26,593 nt of DNA from DASVLX01 sp035552275 (GTDB lineage Bacteria; Actinomycetota; Actinomycetes; Mycobacteriales; Pseudonocardiaceae), in NCBI GenBank assembly GCA_035552275.1, contig DASZLR010000075.1, forward strand, positions 1-26,593. The letters are read 5' to 3'. The position numbers and the translations under genes are program-made. Below are positions 21,632 through 26,593 of this stretch, piece by piece. The notes under the pieces were generated by a model that was not told the DNA's origin, made no database searches, and saw only the letters and a program-made list of their open reading frames with translations. How positions within the stretch are numbered: position 1 is the first letter of the stretch; every line of letters starts with the position of its first letter.

Positions 21632-22445
21632 CGGCTGCGCGGGAGCCGAACGAGTAGCCGGGCTGCGCCGCCCGACCGTCCGCCGGCGCGGCCGAGCCGC
21701 GATCGTTGAGATCACGCAGGCTGGATTCGAGGAACGTCTTGAGCCGGGTTCGGTACTCGCGCTCGAAGGTGCGCAGAGTCTCGATCTCTTTCTCCAGGCT
21801 CTTCTTCTCCGAGGTGATGGCGCCCATCACCTCGGAGTGCTTGCGCGACGCCTCACGTTCCAGCGTGGTGGCCTTGTCCCGAGCCTGCCGTTCCAGCGTG
21901 TCGGCGCGGGTACGTGCCTCGTTGAGCATCGTCTCGGCCCGGCCACGCGCCTCGTTGACCATGGTGTCGGCCTTGGCGCGCGCCTCGGAGAGCAACTGCT
22001 CGGACTTGGTTCGGGCCTCGGCGAGCATGCCGTCCGACTCGGACTTGGCCTCGCCGGTGAGCCGGTCGGCCATCTCCTGGGCGAGCCCCAGCACCTTGGC
22101 GGCCTGGACGTGATGATCGCCACCACCGACCGCACCGGGCGTGGTCTCCTCCAGCGAGGACACCGGTGGCACCGGAGCCAGTCGGCGCGATGGCGGGTCC
22201 TCGACCCGTGGAGCCAGCGCCGTCGGCTGGGAGCGTGCGCTCTCCAGGTCCGACCGGGTCGTGTCGAGCTGGCCGTCCAACTGCTCGACCTGCGACCGCA
22301 GCTCGTTGTTCTCCTCGATCAGCCTGGCCAGCTCGGCCTCGATGAGGTCGAGGAAGGCGTCCACCTCGTCCTCGTTGTAGCCCCGCTTGCCAATAGGAGG
22401 CTTGCTGAACGCGACGTTATGCACGTCAGCGGGGGTCAAGCCCAT
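21621..22445 (-). CDS. wag31: DivIVA-type polar growth protein Wag31
   Basis: A 274-residue coiled-coil protein that marks the growing cell pole and recruits wall synthesis. The N-terminal DivIVA domain is diagnostic: LTPADVHNVAFSKPPIGKRGYNEDEVDAFLD (positions 3-33). A first coiled coil follows (35-70), then a Pro/Ser-rich linker (73-105), and a long coiled coil (110-240) with repeated EARxKAD/EARxRAE units. The C-terminus GYSFGSRAAEAG is short and flexible. The ATG at 22445 has AGGTGATC, a long anti-16S match, 5 bases upstream. It is the last gene of the ftsZ-yggS-sepF-yggT-wag31 run, and a strong stem-loop follows. Confidence 0.96.
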   Translation of the reverse strand: MGLTPADVHNVAFSKPPIGKRGYNEDEVDAFLDLIEAELARLIEENNELRSQVEQLDGQLDTTRSDLESARSQPTALAPRVEDPPSRRLAPVPPVSSLEETTPGAVGGGDHHVQAAKVLGLAQEMADRLTGEAKSESDGMLAEARTKSEQLLSEARAKADTMVNEARGRAETMLNEARTRADTLERQARDKATTLEREASRKHSEVMGAITSEKKSLEKEIETLRTFEREYRTRLKTFLESSLRDLNDRGSAAPADGRAAQPGYSFGSRAAEAG

Positions 22446-22488
22446 CAGATCACCTCACGCACTCACGGTCTCACCCAGGTTCCCCGTC

Positions 22489-22773
22489 TCAAACCGGGTC
22501 AACCAATCGCATCAGTATGAACACAACTAGCAGGAGCACCATAATGGATACGTCCAGTCCCACGCCCCCGATCCGCACGGTGGGTATCAACCGGCGGACC
22601 AACTTTGCCGGTGGATCAGTCACCGTGAAGATAGATTCGAGCGCCACGGCGGTGGCTCCGGCCGGCCGCCACTCCCGCGCGAACGAGCGCACGGACTCCA
22701 CCACGACCCTGGCGATGAGCAGCAGCCAGAAGACCCAGAGCACGTAGTACCCGACGTACCGAGCGGTTTCCAC
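22489..22773 (-). CDS. YggT family membrane protein
   Basis: A 94-residue protein with two membrane segments (about 8-25 and 75-91) and the family core DPPAKLVRRLIPTVRIGGVGLDVSIMVLLLVVF. YggT proteins are inner-membrane proteins linked to division and osmotic stress; their activity is unclear. It lies between sepF and wag31, its usual place. The start is GTG at 22773, since no in-frame ATG precedes the first membrane segment and the alternative would shorten it. The Shine-Dalgarno sequence is weak, so translation may depend on reinitiation from sepF, 25 bases upstream. Confidence 0.92.
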   Translation of the reverse strand: METARYVGYYVLWVFWLLLIARVVVESVRSFAREWRPAGATAVALESIFTVTDPPAKLVRRLIPTVRIGGVGLDVSIMVLLLVVFILMRLVDPV

Positions 22774-22798
22774 GACTCAACTGTGCCACTACCTGGCA

Positions 22799-23422
22799 CT
22801 AGCCGGGGGACCCACCCTCCGCGAGCCGGCGGCGCTGATCGGCCGGCACGTCCACATTGGGCGGTGAGATCAAGAACACTTTGTTCGTGACCTTGTCCAT
22901 CGAGCCGCGCATGGCGAACGCCAGCCCGGCCGCGAAGTCCACCAGCCGCTTGGCGTCGGCGTCGGACATCTCGGTCAGATTCATGATCACCGGGTGGCCG
23001 TCCCGGTAGTGCTCGCCGATCGTCCGCGCCTCGATGTAGCTGCGCGGATGCAGCGTGGTGATCTTGTTCGGCGAGCTGGCGGGCTCGACGGTCGGCCGAC
23101 TGCGGACCAGCGGCTCCGGCGCGGATTCCATGGCCAGCGCGCCGTGCGTCGGCGTGGTCCGCCGCACCGGCGGCTCGGCCTGCCACGGCCGACGTCCGCG
23201 CGGCCGCTCGTCGGACTCGTAGTCCGGCGACACCGGCCGGGCGGCGGCGAGTGGCCGACTGCGAGCGCCGAACCGGCCGCCGGCCCGGTCCCCGTAGCCG
23301 TCGAACTGATCGTCCTCGGCATAGCCGGAGCCGTAATCCCCGTACCGTTCGTCCTCGTAGTCGTCCAGCTCGTCTGCGGGGACCATCCCGAAGTAGGCCC
23401 TCAACTTCTGCAGCGCACTCAT
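22799..23422 (-). CDS. sepF: Cell division protein SepF
   Basis: A 207-residue protein that links the FtsZ ring to the membrane. The N-terminal amphipathic helix MSALQKLRAYFGM is the membrane anchor. A long acidic and basic linker (18-115, many Asp, Tyr, Arg) follows, and the SepF domain occupies about 122-200: ITTLHPRSYIEARTIGEHYRDG, PVIMNLTEMSDADAKRLVDFAAGLAFAMRG, KVFLISPPNVDV. The ATG has GGAGGGAAGG at good spacing. In Actinobacteria, which lack FtsA and ZipA, SepF is the main FtsZ anchor. Confidence 0.95.
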   Translation of the reverse strand: MSALQKLRAYFGMVPADELDDYEDERYGDYGSGYAEDDQFDGYGDRAGGRFGARSRPLAAARPVSPDYESDERPRGRRPWQAEPPVRRTTPTHGALAMESAPEPLVRSRPTVEPASSPNKITTLHPRSYIEARTIGEHYRDGHPVIMNLTEMSDADAKRLVDFAAGLAFAMRGSMDKVTNKVFLISPPNVDVPADQRRRLAEGGSPG

Positions 23423-23507
23423 GCCGACCCTTCCCTCCGGCGCTCCTCGCGGACTCCCTGTGACGAGCGCGGCAGCCGCCCGGTTCCCTCCACCGGCCAG
23501 CCGATCA

Positions 23508-24236
23508 CTACGCTAACCGGCGACTGCCCAGCAGCGCGGTTCCGACACGCACACACGTCGAGCCGTACCGGATCGCGGCCTCCAGATCGCCGCTCATACC
23601 GGCCGAGATCTCTGTCGCCTGCGGATGATCGACACGCAATCGCCTGGCCGCCTCGGCCAACCGCTCGAACGCCGCATCGGCTGGCATCGACATCGGTGCG
23701 ACACACATCACACCGCAAAGGCGCAGTTCAGCGTGTCCGGCGACCTGTTCGGCCAGCGCCGGCAGCTCGGCCAGCGGCGCCCCGCCGCGCGCCGGATCGC
23801 CGTCGATGCTGGCCTGGATCAACACTTCCAATGGTCCGATTCGTTCGGTTCGAGCGATCGCGGCGGCCAGCGCGTCGGCCAGCCGGGCCGAATCGACCGA
23901 CTGCACTTGGCTCGCCCAGCGAATCGCCGAACGGGCCTTGTTCCGCTGTAGCCGGCCAACCAGATGCCAGCGCGACCGAAGGCCGGGACGCAGCTCGGCG
24001 ACGCTGACCACCTTCTCGGCGGCCTCGGCGTCCCGGTTCTCAGCGAACTCGGTCAGCCCAAGATCGGCCAACAGCGCGACATCGGTGGCCGGGAAAGTCT
24101 TGGTGACCGCGAGCAGCCGCACCTCATCGGGGTGGCGGCCGGCGGCCACACAGGCAGTCCGGATGCGCTCGCGGAGCGCGGCCAACGCCGCCGCGAGTTC
24201 GGCCCGACGATCCGGCGATTCCGGCTCGCCCACCAC
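23508..24236 (-). CDS. YggS family PLP homeostasis protein
   Basis: A 242-residue single-domain PLP-binding protein (fold type III, PLPBP/YggS) that buffers pyridoxal phosphate and has no proven catalysis. PLP lysine is Lys46 in LLAVTKTFPA. Other family segments are AENRDAEAAEK, RWHLVGRLQRNKAR, EVLIQASIDGDPARGG, LCGVMCVAP, EISAGMSGDLEAAIRYGSTCVRVGTALLG. Two adjacent GTG codons (24236 and 24233) can start it; neither has a strong Shine-Dalgarno sequence. The gap to the ftsZ stop is 4 bases, so translation is coupled. The open frame upstream runs through ftsZ in another frame and is not coding. Confidence 0.93.
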   Translation of the reverse strand: MVGEPESPDRRAELAAALAALRERIRTACVAAGRHPDEVRLLAVTKTFPATDVALLADLGLTEFAENRDAEAAEKVVSVAELRPGLRSRWHLVGRLQRNKARSAIRWASQVQSVDSARLADALAAAIARTERIGPLEVLIQASIDGDPARGGAPLAELPALAEQVAGHAELRLCGVMCVAPMSMPADAAFERLAEAARRLRVDHPQATEISAGMSGDLEAAIRYGSTCVRVGTALLGSRRLA

Positions 24237-24240
24237 CGGG

Positions 24241-25587
24241 CTAGCGGCGCATGAACGGCGGGACGTCCACCTCGTCATCCGGGTCGTCCTCGACCGGCAC
24301 CGCGCGGCTGGGCAGGCTGCCCGAGCCGTGGTACTGCGGCACGGTCGGCTGCGGCAGCCCCGAGGACGGCGCCGGCCGGCTGGGGGGTGTGCTGCTGCCG
24401 TAGTCCGAGCCGTAGCTCCGGTCCGAGCTGGCGTAGCTGGACGTGGAGTAGCTGGTGCTCGGCCGGGCCGGCGGCTCGGCCGGCCGCGAGTCCGGCCGCG
24501 AATCCGGCACCGGGTACGAGCGTGCCGCGGACGAGTCGCTGGCCGAAGGCGAGCTGATCTGGCCGGACTGCGCCGACGCCACGGTGCTGCCGCTCCGCGA
24601 GCTGACCACGCCACGCGGGTCCAACTTCTTGTGGGTGGGCACCCCACTGTCGAACCCGGCCGCGATCACGGTGACCCGCACCTCATCGCCGAGCGAGTCG
24701 TCGATCACCGTGCCGAAGATGATGTTGGCCTCCGGGTGGGCGGCCTCCTGCACCAGCGACGCGGATTCGTTGATCTCGAACAGGCCGAGGTCGGAACCGC
24801 CGGCGATGGCCAGCAGCACACCGTGCGCGCCGTCCATCGAGGCTTCCAGCAGCGGCGAGTTGATCGCCTTCTCGGCGGCCTGGATGGCCCGTCCCTCGCC
24901 GCGCGCCGAGCCGATGCCCATCAGCGCGCTGCCCGCGCCGGACATGACACTTTTCACATCGGCGAAGTCGAGGTTGATCAGACCGGGGGTGGTGATCAGG
25001 TCGGTGATGCCCTGGACACCGGACAGCAGCACCTCATCGGCCGAGCGGAAGGCGTCCATCAGGCTCACCCCGACGTCGCCGAGCTGCAGCAGCCGGTCGT
25101 TCGGGATGACGATCAGCGTGTCGCATTCGTTGCGCAGCGCGGTGATGCCGTCCTCGGCCTGCTTGGCCCGCCGCTTGCCCTCGAAGGAGAACGGTCGGGT
25201 GACGACGCCGATGGTGAGCGCGCCGAGCTTGCGGGCGATCGAGGCGACCACCGGAGCGCCGCCGGTGCCGGTGCCGCCGCCCTCGCCGGCGGTGACGAAC
25301 ACCATGTCCGCGCCCTTGATGACCTCTTCGATCTCCTCGCGGTGGTCCTCGGCTGCCTTGCTCCCCACTTCGGGGTTCGCGCCGGCGCCGAGCCCGCGGG
25401 TCAGCTCGCGGCCGATGTCCAGCTTGACGTCCGCATCGGACATCAGCAGGGCCTGGGCGTCGGTGTTGACCGCGATGAACTCGACGCCCTTGAGCCCGAC
25501 CTCGATCATCCGGTTCACGGCGTTGACGCCGCCGCCGCCGATGCCGACGACCTTGATCACCGCAAGATAGTTGTGCGGGGGTGTCAT
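24241..25587 (-). CDS. ftsZ: Cell division protein FtsZ
   Basis: A 448-residue tubulin-like GTPase that forms the division ring. The T4 loop GGGTGTG lies at 103-109, the T7-synergy region NLDFAD at 205-210, and IKVVGIGGGGVNAV begins the fold. The linker (about 320-435) is rich in Ser, Pro, Arg and Tyr. The C-terminal peptide DPDDEVDVPPFMRR is the usual SepF-binding tail. The start at 25587 (MTPPHNYLAV) has AGGAAGG about 10 bases upstream. A longer open frame upstream is non-coding. Unusually for an actinobacterium, no ftsQ lies directly upstream and no pgeF follows. Confidence 0.97.
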   Translation of the reverse strand: MTPPHNYLAVIKVVGIGGGGVNAVNRMIEVGLKGVEFIAVNTDAQALLMSDADVKLDIGRELTRGLGAGANPEVGSKAAEDHREEIEEVIKGADMVFVTAGEGGGTGTGGAPVVASIARKLGALTIGVVTRPFSFEGKRRAKQAEDGITALRNECDTLIVIPNDRLLQLGDVGVSLMDAFRSADEVLLSGVQGITDLITTPGLINLDFADVKSVMSGAGSALMGIGSARGEGRAIQAAEKAINSPLLEASMDGAHGVLLAIAGGSDLGLFEINESASLVQEAAHPEANIIFGTVIDDSLGDEVRVTVIAAGFDSGVPTHKKLDPRGVVSSRSGSTVASAQSGQISSPSASDSSAARSYPVPDSRPDSRPAEPPARPSTSYSTSSYASSDRSYGSDYGSSTPPSRPAPSSGLPQPTVPQYHGSGSLPSRAVPVEDDPDDEVDVPPFMRR

Positions 25588-25841
25588 CGACAATCCGCCT
25601 TCCTGATCGTGGCCGCCACGGTGAGCGACGGTGTTTCTTCCGCCGGCCACGATCTGGTGTGATCGAAACCGACCAGCCCTAACCCTCAAGCAAACATTGA
25701 GAGTCTTGTCAACCCCGTTGTCCTGATGGACGGTAGGCATCGAAAAAGGCTGGGTCCAGCAGCCACGCCGAATGGACCCGCAGGTGTCCACCATTCGCGC
25801 ACCCGCGCCGCCGATGAGCAGCGAAGACGGCGAACGGCCGA
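25588..25841 (-). promoter_or_regulatory. ftsZ upstream region with a TTGACA box and inverted repeat
   Basis: These 254 bases separate ftsZ from the DinB-like gene. On the minus strand, TTGACA (25707-25712) is a perfect -35 hexamer, and CTCAA...TTGAG (25685-25689 with 25697-25701, 7-base loop) lies between it and the AGGGTTAGGG stretch. No clear -10 follows at 17-18 bases. The arrangement suggests a promoter with an overlapping regulator site. I see no gene here. Confidence 0.45.
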
Positions 25842-26348
25842 TTACTCTCCGGTGACCCCGTCCAACAGTTCTCTCAGGATATCCAGATGGCCGGCGTGCC
25901 GCGCGGTCTCCTCGATCATGTGCACCAACGCCCAACGCACGCTCACCCCGCGCCGGTCGGCCGGCGACTCGTCATCGAGGTCCATTCGGGCCACCACCGC
26001 CCGGCTCGCCGCGCACTGCGCCCGATAGTCGGCCAGCAGCAGGGAAAGCGGCAGGTGCAGGGCCACTCGGAACTCGCCGTCCGGGTCCTCGTCGCTGTAC
26101 GGGGCGACGTCCTGCGCGCCGCCGAGCACCACGTCGAACCAGTACGCCTCGACCCAGCGCAGATGCGACACCAGGCCGGCGACGGTGGTCATCTCCGACG
26201 GCAGCAGCGCGCGGCGGGCGTCCTCATCGGACAGGCCGGCGCACTTCACGTGCACCGTCTCCCGCTGGTAGTCCAGGAAGCTGGTCAGCATTTCGCGGTC
26301 CCCACCGCGGTGGGGCGGATCGACGCGTTTCGTCTCGACCGATGCCAT
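25842..26348 (-). CDS. DinB-like / DUF664 family protein
   Basis: A 168-residue four-helix-bundle protein of the DinB/DUF664 type. The three metal-binding histidines expected of the fold are visible: His62 in LVSHLRWVEAYWF, His143 in LVHMIEETARHAGHLDILRE, and His151 or His154 in the same segment. Actinobacterial members include mycothiol-dependent transferases, but the substrate cannot be read. The start at 26348 (MASVETK) is chosen for AGGATG 8 bases upstream; the frame extends to 26411 without a better signal. It lies upstream of ftsZ on the same strand, where ftsQ normally sits. Confidence 0.88.
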   Translation of the reverse strand: MASVETKRVDPPHRGGDREMLTSFLDYQRETVHVKCAGLSDEDARRALLPSEMTTVAGLVSHLRWVEAYWFDVVLGGAQDVAPYSDEDPDGEFRVALHLPLSLLLADYRAQCAASRAVVARMDLDDESPADRRGVSVRWALVHMIEETARHAGHLDILRELLDGVTGE

Positions 26349-26408
26349 GCCGGACATCCTGCCCCAACCCTCCGACACATGTGGTTCACTTTCTCGCCTG
26401 GGCGGGGC

Positions 26409-26428
26409 CATGCCGATACATGCCGATA
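26409..26428. repeat. Tandem 10-bp direct repeat
   Basis: CATGCCGATA occurs twice in direct succession (26409-26418, 26419-26428) in the 99-base divergent region. Its one-turn spacing suits a dimer-binding site on one face of DNA. The palindrome CACATGTG (26376-26383) is also in this region. Confidence 0.5.
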
Positions 26429-26447
26429 GCGGTCATCAGGTGGTGCT

Positions 26448-26593
26448 GTGCAACTCCCGCGACGGAGCGTCCTTTTTCTCGGTGTCGTCGGTGCGCTGGC
26501 GGTGGTGCTGGTCGCCACCGCGATCGTGGTGCTCACGAACACGGGTTCCGGCGCGCCGGTCGCCGCGCCACCCACCGGGTCGACAGTCGAACC
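26448..26593 (+). CDS. Exported or membrane-anchored protein, partial (3' end missing)
   Basis: About 48 codons are visible from GTG at 26448 to the window edge. Residues 1-6 are basic (QLPRR), and 7-29 form one hydrophobic segment (SVLFLGVVGALAVVLVATAIVVL), followed by a Thr, Gly, Pro and Ala-rich stretch. This is a signal peptide or N-terminal membrane anchor; no lipobox cysteine is visible. AGGTGG lies 4 bases before the GTG, which supports the start. The rest is beyond the window, so no function can be given. Confidence 0.65.
   Translation, partial: MQLPRRSVLFLGVVGALAVVLVATAIVVLTNTGSGAPVAAPPTGSTVE

Noticed and set aside
24237..24647. N-terminal extension of YggS into ftsZ
   Set aside because: It is the second frame of the ftsZ linker region, Arg/Thr-rich, and not part of the YggS family.
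25588..25935. N-terminal extension of FtsZ or an ftsQ remnant
   Set aside because: The translated stretch has no FtsQ or POTRA features and no similarity to FtsZ; the ribosome site and family start are at 25587.
1..26593. Biosynthetic gene cluster around the P450
   Set aside because: No synthase, ferredoxin, tailoring set or pathway regulator is present; the P450 is tied to a peptidase and bioA instead.
1..26593. tRNA genes or phage attachment sites
   Set aside because: I saw no tRNA cloverleaf sequence, integrase or flanking direct repeats typical of an integrated element.

Overview
The window is chromosomal DNA from a high-GC actinobacterium. This follows from the strong G/C third-position bias, frequent GTG starts, a Wag31-type DivIVA, SepF and YggT next to FtsZ, a eukaryote-like (type 2) IleRS preceded by a T-box leader, and a SAM-IV riboswitch, a class found mainly in Actinobacteria. 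Pseudonocardiales or a neighbouring order is plausible, but I cannot fix the genus.

Most genes lie on the minus strand, so the natural reading direction is from high to low coordinates. At the right end are the start of a plus-strand exported or anchored protein (partial), a DinB/DUF664 gene, and the division cluster ftsZ-yggS-sepF-yggT-wag31. Next come a small membrane protein with a cysteine motif, a T-box leader with ileS, and a DUF167 gene. The core synteny then opens into a mixed region holding an AAA_14/DUF4143 ATPase with a 23-bp repeat array at its start, an MFS transporter plus Gfo/Idh/MocA oxidoreductase operon (both plus strand), a CPA1-type cation/proton antiporter, a SAM-IV-controlled class V aminotransferase, a PLDc_N-like small membrane protein, and a MerR regulator-thioredoxin pair. 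Core-type genes resume with lspA-rluD and two separate RibD-like proteins. The left end holds a plus-strand winged-helix/proline-rich protein, a DUF885 hydrolase, and a tight P450 - S53 peptidase - BioA run that is cut by the window edge.

FtsZ forms the ring, SepF and Wag31 tie the ring and cell poles to the membrane, and YggS keeps PLP in balance. LspA processes lipoproteins and RluD-type synthase modifies RNA. Two RNA switches (T-box and SAM-IV) sense uncharged tRNA-Ile and S-adenosylmethionine.

Four things most deserve a second look. The first is the four-unit 23-bp array running into the GTG start of the DUF4143 ATPase, whose base composition differs from its neighbours. The second is a perfect 12-bp inverted repeat whose second arm abuts the P450 start codon. 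The third is the coupling of that P450 to bioA. The fourth is the shortened division cluster, with no ftsQ upstream of ftsZ and no pgeF downstream. No rRNA, tRNA, CRISPR array or insertion sequence was seen. No stretch over 300 bases lacks a gene or a described regulatory element.
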